Origin: Corella eumyota
Lineage: Eukaryota > Chordata > Ascidiacea > Phlebobranchia > Corellidae
Reading direction: 5' to 3'
DNA: 64,000 nt
Assembly (NCBI GenBank): GCA_963082875.1
Contig: OY720101.1
Coordinates: forward strand, 2,356,001 to 2,420,000
Shown here: positions 33,652-45,100 of the stretch, one piece after another
How the letters are laid out: the number at the start of each line of letters is the position of its first letter
How positions within the stretch are numbered: the first letter of the stretch is position 1
Translations under genes and position numbers: made by a program
Notes under the pieces: model-generated
The model's input: the letters and a program-made list of their open reading frames with translations, nothing else
Databases searched by the model: none
What the model was told of the DNA's origin: nothing

Positions 33652-36600
33652 ATGACAACTATTCTTGGAGATTATGACGAAGCTGAGAAGCGGATCAATG
33701 AACCAAACTCATCTTTGTTCAAAGTCAACCACTCCAACATGATTTCTATACCTGCAAGTTACTTGGGAGATATTAAAAGTGCAATTGGAATTATTCTTCA
33801 CAAAGATATTCAAAATTATTCAACTGAGTAAGTTACCTTTTAATTTCTTTTTTTTTGTATTATTTTTTAATTTTTATTAACCTGAATTTCTTTTGTTTAA
33901 ATATTTAGTTTAAAGTATATAATTATATATAATATTTGAAGTTTATGTTAGGTTTAAGTAATAAATAGAGTAAACAAAAGTAGATTAACAGTTGATGGTA
34001 ATAAGTATGACTTTAAAAAAGTATATACACATAAGTTTATTAATATAGCAAACCAGATTTTTTTATTTTAATTTATAATTTGTTTTTGTTATAAATTTAA
34101 TAAAAGTTATTGTATTTAGATTAAAAGGTGTTCCTGTAGCTTTCAACCAACAAAATGTAAAGTTGTCTTCTCCAGATGGAAAAATATTGGCCACCCAATC
34201 CTGTATTCACATTAACGTTAAAACTGATTACATTGTCTTTAAACCTCAACTTGGAGACATCATTAAAGTAATTTGATTTTTAAAAATTGGTCAAACTTTG
34301 ATTTCGGGGGTGTAGTGTGAATTTTTGGTTGTATGATATTTTTTATGATATTCAATAGTCATCTTATGGGCTGTATTTTATTATTTTAAAGGCCTTTAAA
34401 ATGGGTAGTGGGCATACATAGTTTCATATACACAAAAATTGTCCACTAGGCCTAAATATATATGTAATACATAAAATTGTCCACTAAGCTTATATACATG
34501 TGTATATGGATCAAATTACATTTAACTTGTTATTTTTCAGGGGATTGTTAACAAACAGGGAAGAAGTATGGTAGGCTGTTTGGTCCACGGATTTTTCTAT
34601 GTTTCTGTCAAGTGCTTTGACCCAGAGACCGAAGAAAAGTAAGCAATGCTTTATTTTAATAATTATGTGTAGGAACTTTAGGTATTATTCTATATATATA
34701 TTTACACTAAAAACTTTTGTAAATTTTAAGTTAATTTTTTTTAGGATGCTTCATCAAAAACTAGCATTACTTTATTATTAAAAAATTATCTATACAAATT
34801 TGAATTACAAGAATTAAGTAAAATTTTCCTTTTCAGAATTTCCCTTCCCCAACTTGAAGATGTAATTTTGTTTAAAGTTCGAAATATTGAAGATGATGAG
34901 TTTGGTTATTTGTCAGTAACTGGAACATACGAAAGGTATAAAATGTTGTTTTTTTAATTAAACTCATTTTTAAACAATAACCCCCACTATTGTACATAAA
35001 GCATACCCTTACCTATTTTTATATTTATTTTTTATGTTTAAACAAAATATATATATAGGTTCAATTAAATGTTTATGAAGAACTTGTTTTGTTTTATAGT
35101 TGTGTTTTATTAAACTTTTATAATTTGTTTTTAGTACAATCCAGTCCTTTAAACCTTCACATATTGAGTTAGATTCTGGAATTGATGATGACCATGAAAC
35201 TGTCATAACACAATTTAATAACAGGTTTAGGGTAAACTTTAATAACATGGTTAAAAATGCTTAAGTGTTTAAGTCATATTGGAAATGTTAAAATTTTGTA
35301 TATATAGTCAAATTCCAAATTTTACTTATTTTTTTTGTTTTATGTTTTAGTGAACCAAATCACCAAATTAAATCCAACCCAGATTTTAATTCACCTTTGA
35401 CCCCTCCCCAACAATCAGATGAATTTGTTTTTCGAACCCCACTTAAGGCTGTAAAGAAATCAAAGAAAAACAAAAAGGAGAAAAAATTAAAGAAGGAATT
35501 ATCACAGAGTACTAAAAATATTGCCAATGATTCATCAAATGTTTGTGAAACTGACAATTCTGTTACGGAATCTGCGGATCTTGATTTATTAAAGGCAAAA
35601 GCAGAATCATTCAAGGCAGAAATTCTGTCAGAAAATCCTTGGCCTATTGCCGAAGACCAAAATAAAGACAAAAAGAAAAAGAAGAAGAAAAAGGAAAAAA
35701 AGAAGAAAAAAGAAAAGGATTTGGAAAAAAATAAAGTCTTGGGAGTTGTTGAAAATCCTGAGATTAACGCCATTACAAAAGCTGAAAATTTAAGTTCTGA
35801 TTCAGCTTTTCCGGTGTCTAGTTTTGAAGCCAGTATTTTAAACAGCTCTGATTTTATCGAGAAAAATATGATAAGAAAACCTGAGGCCAAAAAAGGTTAT
35901 TATTTTGTTTTTCAGTTTAAGAACCTTTTATTATTTAAATGTAAAAATGTATCATATTGTTTAAAATTTAATGATTAGTATTAAAATTGAATATTTTGTT
36001 TTCCAGAAAAAACTACTCCCAAAAAAACGAAGCGGGTTAAAAAAGAAAAAAAGGAAATTTTGAATACAGCATTACCAGTTTCCCAAGTTGAAGTTAACAA
36101 CAATTTGAGTGAACAAACAACACTTGTGGATACAACTCTAATTCCTGAGTTTGCAAAAGTGGAGTTACCAACACTAGCAGAAATTGAAAAAACTAATTTG
36201 GAAATTGCAAAACAAATGAAAAGAGAACAGAAAAATTTAAGAAAAGAGGAGAAAAAATTGAAAAAGGAAAAAAGAAGAGAGAAGAAAAAGGAAAAAACAA
36301 TGGTTACTAAACCAGCCCCTGCTTTAAATACGAGTTTACCTTCAACTTTAAATGAAACTAAACCACAAAATACTACACCACATATTTTTCCTGAAGTTCT
36401 AATTAAAAATAAATCGAACAAAAAAACAAAATCATTCAAAAAAGAGAAATCTAAGAAAGCGAAAAAAAGTATAAAATTGGAAAATTTAAACCAAACTTTT
36501 CCAATAGCGACACAACCAAATCTGGTACCAACTTCATCAGATAATACAAATCAAGATTTTCTACCATCAACTCCTGAGAATTTAAACAAAACAGTAAATT

Positions 36601-36890
36601 TACCTGCCAAAGAATACACTCTAAGCACAAAGAAAAGCAAGCAAAAAATATTACAGCAACACCAAGCCTTAATAGAAGGAAGTGATTCCCAACCTGATTC
36701 TAACTCACCCTCGGTAACTTTGACCCCTAAAAATCGCAGAAAAAGAAAACTTCTGGATGACGATTATACAAGTTTACCTGACATTCCAGAGAAACTACCG
36801 AAACGAAGCGCTGCAGAAATGGCCAGATTTTACCTTCAACAAATGGGGCTGGGTTTAAACGATGATGGAACTACTTCGAAGATTGAATAA
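33652..36890 (+). CDS. POLR1F: RNA polymerase I subunit RPA43 (679 aa)
   Basis: Stalk subunit of RNA polymerase I (also called TWISTNB) that contacts the Rrn3/TIF-IA initiation factor. Seven exons: 33652-33827, 34120-34267, 34541-34638, 34837-34935, 35135-35224, 35351-35895, 36007-36890. The N-terminal 230 residues carry the conserved RPB7-like part (LKGVPVAFNQQNVKL, then GIVNKQGRSMVGCLVHGFF). The remaining 450 residues are low-complexity with long Lys/Glu runs (KKKKKKKEKKKKKEK at about 35670-35715) and a final basic patch (KNRRKRKLLDDD). Human POLR1F also ends in Lys-rich runs but is only 338 residues, so the tail is about twice the usual size. The lysine clusters fit a nucleolar localisation signal. 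Confidence 0.92.
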
Positions 36891-37176
36891 TTTTCCTTTT
36901 AACTAATATTTAAACTAACTAAATAGAATTTATATACAAAATTAACTACTGTTTTGTAATAACAAAAAATTAACTACTGTTTAGTTAATAACACTGAAAC
37001 TATTGGGGGTTTGTATTGCTAATTTTTTCTATTTTACTGATTTAAAACTTCTTTTTTTTAGTTAATTTTATTGTCAATGTTTGATATTTGGGTGATATTT
37101 AATCTGTTTTCTATGTCCAAGTAGGTGATAGGTTTGTGCAAAAATAATTAGGTTTGTAAATTATAAACACTGCCCA

Positions 37177-37182
37177 AATAAA
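37177..37182 (+). terminator. Poly(A) signal AATAAA, POLR1F
   Basis: About 290 bp after the POLR1F stop. The whole 36891-37845 stretch is AT-rich 3' sequence shared with the convergent ACTMAP gene. No further gene or repeat was recognised in it. Confidence 0.45.
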
Positions 37183-37845
37183 CTTGCGTTTAATGTATTT
37201 AACAAAGAAACACTTTAAATGTAAATAATTGGTTTAAATTTATTAAGCATTATTAACCAGCTGAAATACACTTATAGCAGTTAAAATACGAAATCAAAAA
37301 AGCATTTTTTGTTCAAAAAAAGTGTTCTATGACAAAAATTAAAACCTTTTTCAAGGTTTAAAAAACATTCTAGTTTGATAACTTGACAGATTACAGAATA
37401 TAAAGGTACATAATATTATTGATCAATAAAAACAAAATGTATTATAGTAAGTTTAAAGTGCATACATAAAACATTCTTTTAGATTTATTTAAAACTCATA
37501 ATACTAAATACTAGGGGTGGTAATATACAAATAATTTGTAATGGCTTTTAAAGCAAATTTAAATTTGATCAAGTAAATAATTGGATGGTATTTTGTAACA
37601 ATTTTAAGCATAAAATAACATAGAATTAAAAGTATTGCAAAATTTATCAATTTTAAATATTCTATGGATGGTATAGACTACATTCAAATGTTTATAACAT
37701 AGATTTCAATAACAAATACATTCTGGAATATATAGCATAGGGTTAACATGATATATGAGATTAATGTGTATATATATGTTTAAAAATAAGTAACTTTGTT
37801 CAAAACATTAAATGGTAAATTAAAAGTGCATAAAATGTTATGTAT

Positions 37846-39303
37846 CTACAGCTTTAAAATAAGGAATCGATTTTGTAAAACTTGAGTTAAATCAGAGTCA
37901 GGGCAATGAAATAATTCCCAATTTTTTTCAGGATTTCTTTCAGTTAGGTTTGAATTACTGGCAGATAGATTATTAAGAGACCACAACCGATTTTTGGCTG
38001 ATTTCCCTTGTTTAGCAAACACATAAATAAGGTTGGGATTTACGTTGTCTAAAAATTAAAAAAGTTAAAATTTATGAAGGTTATGACTTCAAAAATGACA
38101 ATTTTTATAAAATTTTAACCGTCTTTTTTTTCTTAAAAACAAATAGTGTTTTACATAATTTACCTAGAATTTGATCCAAGTCCTGATTAACGTTAAACAA
38201 ATGTAAGTTTTTATTATTAGTTGTGGTTTCATAGCTGTTACGTAACTTCTGAGAATGGCCTATAACAGCTCCTATAAAAAAAAGTAAAGGTTTTAATTAT
38301 TTTAACTTTTTTATTATTTGAAACAAATTAAAAATAAAGTTATCAGTGGCATTTTTTTAATATAACTGTTACAAAACAAAAATTGAACTTTTTAAACAGC
38401 TTATAGCATTTGTTCAAGTTGTTAAAGCATTTATACGATGATTAATAGCCTGTAATTAAAATTTGATGAATAGGTTTACATGTATACTGTTTGTTGAATA
38501 AATTTACCTGTTAAAATAGCCCAATGTGCATTATGGCCCTTTCTAAGACAAGGCTCAAAATTTCTGTCATTATCATAAGGAACTAAAACAGGATTTCCAA
38601 TTAGCAAGTTGTTTAAAATTAGGGATTTCTCTTTCTTTAGTTCATTGTGAATAATTTCAGTTTTGCAGTTGTAGATTTTTTCTGCCAACTTTGCCATTTC
38701 ATAAACTAAAAACATTGGTAAAATAAATAAGATAAATATATTACAAAAAATATACAAAATTTCCCCAAACAAAGGATTAAAAAATATGTTTCTTTCTTTT
38801 TTTAGTTGCAAGGTCAATTAAATATATTCGTTTTTAAAACTTGCCAAAAAAAAAAAATACCTGAAAACATTTCACCCTGCTTTGTGAACTCCATTTGTTT
38901 GGCAACACTCAGCACATTCTCAGTTGAATATTCAGCAATGAACTCATCTTGTTTTCTTAACATCTGTGCCCCCATGCATAAAGCAACCAGACCACACCTT
39001 AATTAGAATAAGGCATTAATAGCGTTAGCTGGTAAACAACATATACCTTATTCTAATCCTATTTTGTAACTACTTTTGCTACATAGTTAGAGGCATCTTT
39101 AATTGTCAACCAAAGTGTTAAATTGTAAACATTATATAATATTTATTGGTGATTTTTTTATGATTGACATTGTTTTTTGTTTAATATTTGATAGATAACT
39201 TTATTAATCTTACGCTTACATTGGTCTTTTAAATCCTTGCAAGACGGATGCAACTTTGTTGTTAAACTTATACCAAAATACATCATTTTCTTTTATCGGT
39301 TTT
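37846..39303 (-). CDS. ACTMAP: Actin maturation protease, 5' exon not located
   Basis: Cysteine protease known (human C19orf54) to remove the N-terminal acetylated Met/Cys of actin. Exons seen: 39303-39220, 38997-38861, 38705-38508, 38271-38164, 38048-37846, encoding 242 residues to the stop. Diagnostic blocks: catalytic Cys in MCGLVALCMG, then FTKQGEMFS, NPVLVPYDNDRNFEPCLRKG followed by the His of HNAHWAIL, and VFAKQGKSAKNRLW near the end. These align block by block with the human protein. The first exon here starts one base into a codon, so at least one upstream exon with the start is needed between 39303 and 39966. I could not fix it; the human N-terminus is Pro-rich and poorly conserved, which makes it hard to recognise. 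Confidence 0.9.
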
Positions 39304-39966
39304 CTGAAATAACAACAAAATTTTAACAAAATGCATTTATTAATTAAACACAATGTTAATTAATTTCTGGGCTAATTGTAAAACCAACCATAAATACAAT
39401 AATTACTTAAAAACAATATGATTAATTACATTATTATTTATAAAAAAATCACCAGAATTTAGATTTTTAATTTTTTATTGACCTTTTCTAAGTTTTATAG
39501 TTATCATAGCAACGTAATAATAAGAATTAATTAAACTTTTTGGCATGAAAAAAAGGAGTTCATTTGATTAATACAAATCTTAACCTTTTCAGAAAACATA
39601 GCACTTAAGTGTATTAGGTGCAAAGTAGTAAAACTCATGTAACTTTGCTGTATATACAGATATTTATCAAATAAATTATTTACATTCGTGTAGATAAACA
39701 TATCAAGTTCACTATACCTTTACCAAACATTTTGGCAAAAATTAAAATAAATATATCAACACAAAAAAATACAAAACTTCGCTAAATAAACACACAAGAA
39801 TTAACATTTCTTTTAGAAACTTTATTTTAAATAAATAACTCGTTTTGTCTAGGACATTAACTAAACAAATAAAGGTAAACCTAGTCAAGAATTTACTTTA
39901 ACTAACAGGTTGTTTTGTTTTATAAAAAAAGCAACAAATAGTACCACATAAGACATGTTATGTTTT
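39304..39966. other. ACTMAP upstream region
   Basis: Should contain the missing ACTMAP first exon and promoter. A minus-strand AATAAA at 39826-39821 fits the end of CACUL1. A pyrimidine-rich AG acceptor lies near 39783 on the minus strand, followed by an ATG near 39729. None of the short open stretches gives the required phase-2 donor. Confidence 0.4.
39821..39826 (-). terminator. Poly(A) signal AATAAA, CACUL1
   Basis: TTTATT on the + strand, about 140 bp after the CACUL1 stop at 39967. Confidence 0.5.
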
Positions 39967-40791
39967 TCAAGAACTTAGACCCATTAACAAAGAAGATATC
40001 ATAGTCTGTGAACATTCTTTATCTTCCTCTTGTAGTTGCTCATTTGAGCGCTTTCGATTATTTAAACTTTTACTAAAATCTGGATTATTTTGTAAATAAT
40101 ATTGAGTTTGTCGAGTTATCTTAATATCTGTTTCAATATTATGAGACACAGAGCTGGCATTTGGGATATAAGTTGAAAACAAATCAGAATTTTTATCCCG
40201 AAGTTCTGTTTTCATTGAGTACAAGGCTTTAGCTAGTTCTGCCATAATTGCAGGGTCGACTGAAAAGGGAATTTTCTGACAGATTTTCATCGATTTTATT
40301 AAAGAATTAGCATGTATGTCTATTACAAAAGTTTTGTAATGTAGCAATAATTGATCTTCTAATGTTGTATCAAATTTATGGACAACGTATTCTCGATTTA
40401 ATTCCTTAAATATTGGAACAATTGCCTGCAAGGCTTTGGCATAAGACTTAAAAAGTAGATGGAATTGTTTTAGATACTGGGTGTGTATTTTTACATCATC
40501 TTCTGTTAATAAATCCAACAATTCCTGCGAACTCTTTTTTAAAAACGTCGAAATAATTTCAATTACATTGAAATAAAGTTTTTCAGTAAAATTGTTCGAA
40601 ATACATTGTTGTACACAGTTATGTACGGCGTCATTGTTTATAACAATATTATTATTAGGGCCACATAGAATATTATAAATATTTTCACATAGCATTGGCC
40701 AGCATTGAGAATTGTACATTTCAAATGTCATTGGTTCATTTCCATTTTCAGTAAAGTTTTCGAAGTCTTGAATATCGATGTCGGATTCCAT
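39967..40791 (-). CDS. CACUL1: CDK2-associated cullin-domain protein (274 aa, single exon)
   Basis: In mammals CACUL1 binds CDK2 and promotes the G1/S transition. It carries only the N-terminal cullin-like helical region and lacks the cullin C-terminal domain. Family blocks: WPMLCENIYNIL near the start, KALQAIVPIFKELNREYV in the middle, PFSVDPAIMAELAKALYSM, LFSTYIPN, and the basic NRKRSNEQ close to the end. Human CACUL1 is 369 residues; the missing part is the low-complexity N-terminal extension, so the core is complete. The gene has no intron. ATG at 40791 is the only sensible start; no upstream in-frame ATG is needed for homology. Confidence 0.9.
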   Translation of the reverse strand: MESDIDIQDFENFTENGNEPMTFEMYNSQCWPMLCENIYNILCGPNNNIVINNDAVHNCVQQCISNNFTEKLYFNVIEIISTFLKKSSQELLDLLTEDDVKIHTQYLKQFHLLFKSYAKALQAIVPIFKELNREYVVHKFDTTLEDQLLLHYKTFVIDIHANSLIKSMKICQKIPFSVDPAIMAELAKALYSMKTELRDKNSDLFSTYIPNASSVSHNIETDIKITRQTQYYLQNNPDFSKSLNNRKRSNEQLQEEDKECSQTMISSLLMGLSS

Positions 40792-41304
40792 GTAAAATTA
40801 CATTCTTATAACATTTAGTTATTAAAAAAATCACAGTTTGATTTAATTTGAATTCTAATATTTTTATAAAAACAAAAAAATTGTAAAAACCACTAAAAAA
40901 TGTTTTTTGATGCAACAAGCTTTAATTATTTTTGTAAAAAAAACGTTTTTTTTAAGTTGGACATAACCATTATAAATTTATTAAAAAATAAAAATTAAAA
41001 ATAATTCTCCTGACTGGATTAAACCAAGATTTCTAAACAAAATTCTAAAATTTGTTACTTTTATTAACTAACATTTTGTAGCAATTTTTTAATAAAATTG
41101 TAGTCAAATATTTGATTTTTAAACTCTCTGACTCAATTATATATTTTAAACAACTTAGCTTATTTTTAGCTTGGGTATTGTTGGCTTAAACTCAGAAATT
41201 TAAGGTTAAAAAACAAGTTTTCTATTTCAAAGGTAAATTGCAAATTAGGCAAAAAATATTTTGTTTTTTTCCTGATTTTGTCCAGTCAGGATAATTTTAT
41301 TTGC
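40792..41304. other. Intergenic spacer between CACUL1 and the unnamed upstream gene
   Basis: AT-rich, with no coding exon or repeat recognised. It should include the CACUL1 promoter. The minus-strand AATAAA of the upstream gene (41301-41296) lies at its edge. Confidence 0.4.
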
Positions 41305-41589
41305 TCACTTTTTGCTAAATTCCTCAAATAAGCGTTCACATAATTCGTTTTCTTCTTGCTCGGATTTTAATTCGGAACTTAAATCGATTCCAGGTACTTT
41401 ATATGAAAAGGCAGGATATGATGACGTCACATTTTTGGCGTTAACTTTTTTAACGTTAGGCTCGGCATTAGGAAAAACAACGGCGTTTGGCATCAAAATT
41501 TTAGAACTAACTCTGTCCTTTATTGTGTTATTCACATTTACTAGCTCAAATATATCATAAAATGCCTTGTTTTCAAAGTAAAGCCGAAC
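41305..41589 (-). CDS. Unrecognised small gene, last exon (5' part unresolved)
   Basis: A terminal exon reading VRLYFENKAFYDIFELV at its start and CERLFEEFSKK at its end, about 94 residues to a TGA at 41307-41305. AATAAA follows only 4 bp later (41301-41296), which supports a real 3' end. A pyrimidine-flanked AG sits at 41591-41590. The first in-frame ATG is at 41493. Directly upstream the same frame stays open for about 30 codons with protein-like content (YDDIADFSYLKKVQAVILQN) but is separated from this exon by one TAG. That stretch is either 5' UTR or intron, or the gene carries an in-frame stop. I do not recognise the family. Confidence 0.5.
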   Translation of the reverse strand, partial: VRLYFENKAFYDIFELVNVNNTIKDRVSSKILMPNAVVFPNAEPNVKKVNAKNVTSSYPAFSYKVPGIDLSSELKSEQEENELCERLFEEFSKK

Positions 41590-42154
41590 CTAAACGTCTT
41601 TCAGTAAATGATTTTGTAAAATAACGGCCTGAACTTTTTTCAAGTAGCTGAAGTCTGCTATGTCATCGTAACGCCCACTTATATTGGCTTATTTCCGAAG
41701 AGGTTTGTTATTAATAAAATTTGTTATAAATAAAATTTTCGAATTTATAATGTTAAAAAAAAGTTTTTAATATTTTATTAAAATTTAGGATTTAAAACTT
41801 CTAATTTTATTAACTGTTTAAAGTTGTTCGCTGTCACGTCAAAACATATGCTAGCTACATGAAAAAGTGTTGTTTATGTTGTTTACAATGCATCGAGAAA
41901 ATTTTGACCTTTACCACAAAGAGTTTTGCACAACATTACAAGGTATTTTAGACTTTAAACTTTCAATTTTTGTTAGTTTAACTTTGATCTATTTTCATTC
42001 ACAAATATTTGTGGTAAAAAGGTTACAATTATGACGTTTTACTCTTATTACATCACATAGCTATCCAAATTTTGTTTATTTTGTTAAAAAATTCTAGTAC
42101 CTCCGAAACAAAAACTAGGGTAGGTTAATTAAAAAAGTTTTAAAAATTATAAAT
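41590..42154. other. Divergent interval upstream of the NAP-family gene
   Basis: Should hold promoters for the unnamed minus-strand gene and the NAP-like gene. Two short plus-strand open frames start at 41860 and 41876 and end at a plausible donor (41942), but neither is needed to make the NAP-like model work. Confidence 0.35.
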
Positions 42155-45100
42155 ATGACAGGTCGCCAAAAACGAACTTACAAAAAGAGAAAAACTAAAA
42201 AGCGAACGCCTAAGAAAAAAACTGCAGCCCAATCAAAATCTCAGGTCCTTAATAATTAAAACTTTTAAAAGCTAGTCCAGTACCTATATTCTTTTTATCC
42301 CCGATATAAAAGGGCAGGATTTAAAGCCTAAACATGAACTATTTCGTTACTTTGGCGCAGTTCATAATAGTCTAGCCTATATACAATTTATGGGTAAATT
42401 TAAGGCAAATATTGCAATTTTTTTCGGCTTGCCAGTAGTAGCCTAAGTACTGTCTTAATTTCTTGGTCACTAACAAGACTTCTAAGCAGTAGGAATTAAA
42501 CTTTGGACTTTATGTGTCGAAACTCGGTGATGTAACCATTTCATCTCGCCGTCTGTTAGTTGTGATGTTGACTTAAAATAAAGGGTGTAAACACGCTTTG
42601 GAGAAACCCGGACTTTCTTTCTCAGTTGAGAAGCAAGTTAGACATCTTAGCCGAGCAAAGACAAACTGGAAATGATTCTGCGCCTAAATCTGCGCCATCT
42701 CCGTCAACTTCAAAGCAGGTAAGAAAAATATTTTCCCAATTTGGAGCTCTTGTAAGAATTGCAGAATCTTTTTTTAGCGTCGTCCGCCGGTTTAAACGAG
42801 TAGTACTAAAATAAATGCGGAAAGGCGAATTCGTAAGGGAAGATTAGGGTAATGTATAAAAATTTCGTCTTTTTCGCATTTATAAACAGGGCGGAAGACG
42901 CTATAACAGAGCTATAATCTTACAGATCTAAAACTTAATAACACTTTCCTGCTTTGTTATATTTAACAATTTAATTTTTGCAAACGCAAATTCTTTACAT
43001 TTAAGGAGACTGAACATTCATTATTTGAGCCAAGCACAAAACCCTCTTCTGTAGAGAGCCCCGTAACGGTGCGTGATGTGGTGCTAGACCCGGTACAAAG
43101 CGGTACTACTGATGAAAGTGTGATTGTGGACCCAGTTGAGGACAAATCAGTTGAATTAGAACAAAGTGAAATTGTGAACGATCATTTTTTACCGCTTCCA
43201 GCACACGGCGTTCCGAAAAATACCAAGGTGCTTAATTAAAATAAAAACAAATACTACTCTACTAAGCCTAATATTTTAGTTTACGAATTGTACCTTGTAA
43301 TTACTACAAACTGTGTGTGGATTTATATACTCAATACGACGTGTATATATAAGGATAAATTGCTTAACATGTGTTTGAAATTAACAGAAAAAATCTGGAC
43401 CATTTCGCCAAAAAGCTCTCAATGTTGTTCACAATCAAATAGTTGGCCTGGAAGTTAAATTTCAACGAGATGTGTTTGAACTAGAAGGAATTTATACGGA
43501 GAAATATTACAAACCGTTACTTGAACTGCGCAGGAAGTTGTTAGAATATAGGCCTGGAATTTCCACGTAAGTAATTAGCATATTAAAAAATTGAAAATGT
43601 TATTTTTATACATGTGTACTTGTGCTGTAAATTTCTAAAAGTTGCAACACAGAGTAAGTTGCTTATGCATAGGTCGGTAATAATTTAAGTAATAAGGGAC
43701 ATATATATTTTTAGTTACAGTATAAAAAGGTGGGAGGAGTTTGTAAACTCATGTTCCGCAGCATTCCCTCCTGATTCTAAAACATTGGATCGACTTCATA
43801 CAAACATTAATGACATGTTGTTTCAAACAGGTTTTAATATTAAAGCATTTTAAATGTGGCGTTAACATACATTACTCAAAAACAAACGGCGTAATATAGG
43901 GCAGACATTTAACTAAAGCTGTTAAATAACTGAAAAAGACCATGTTAAAATGTTTAAAGACAAGACTATGTATAAAATCCATTCTGTATGTAGATACTCA
44001 CTCTGAAAGTTACGATTCGTACTGGTTGACAGTTTTGTTAAACTCTGGTTCGTTTATCAGCAATCTTGTACGAAACAAAGACTTAGAAAAACTGAAATAT
44101 ATTACCGAAATTAAATCTTTACCTCTCGAAGTATTTCGAAAAGATGAATGTTGTGAAGGTGCTGCCGGTAAGGTGTAAACACTTTATTTTTTTTTTAGGA
44201 TGTAAACAGATCTTCACAGCCTTATCAGAGTAATTTTTACTTTTCTGGACCCAGTCTTGTGTAACTTTTTGCCTAACTATAAACCTTGTGGTTAGTTCAT
44301 AGCTAAAAAAAATAATTGATATTTTAAATTCATTTTTTTGACATTTTCATACAGAAAGTGGAATCGGTTTTGAAATTCGCTTCGAATTTCGACCCAACCC
44401 TTACTTTACCAACCGTGCTTTATATAAACGTTACGTCATCGATGTTCTACCCAGTTCTCTTGATTACGTCACCACGTCACGTGACAAGCGGTTGCTAAGC
44501 GACGATGATATAAATGAATGTGATGCAGACGGCGAAGGTTTAATGACATAACGTTAATTTTTTAATTTTTTTTTGTAGCGAGTAATAGTTTCTTTCTTTT
44601 TTGTATTGAATATCATTGATGAAAAGGTCGGCTTAACGGCCTTAAAATAGAAAACATTGGTTATATGGTTCGACCCAGTCTCAAGTTGATTTGGACAGTT
44701 GGGATATTATTGATTATATCTTTCCGGTAATTAAACGGTTTATGTGTATTTGACTCGACAGGCTTTAATAATGCTCGTCCTACCTAAGAAAATTACAACA
44801 TGAAGCAGTGGGGATCAAACCTACGACTTAATGTAGTGAAGCCAAATGTTCTAAACTTAACACCACGATGTCGGTAATCTAGTAAACTTTGAAAATTAAT
44901 TTTATTTTTTTTGACAGGAAGTGATAATGAAGCGGAAACGAAAATAAGAACAAGAAAAAATGAAACTTTATTGGATTATAAAGGACCCAGAGTTGTATCC
45001 ATTAAAGGATGTACAATAAACTGGACTTTATCAGAATGTGGTGAGTATAGGCCATAAATTTAGTTTATTTTTATTTTATTGTTAATTAATGTAACTTGGA

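Noticed and set aside
35360-36439. Long minus-strand ORFs rich in Phe and Ser
   Set aside because: They are the complement of the Lys-rich POLR1F exons, which have homology, splice sites and frame continuity.
41860-41942. Two short plus-strand frames ending at a donor upstream of the NAP-like gene
   Set aside because: No phase-compatible join is needed: the NAP-like model is fully in frame from the ATG at 42155. They could be 5' UTR.
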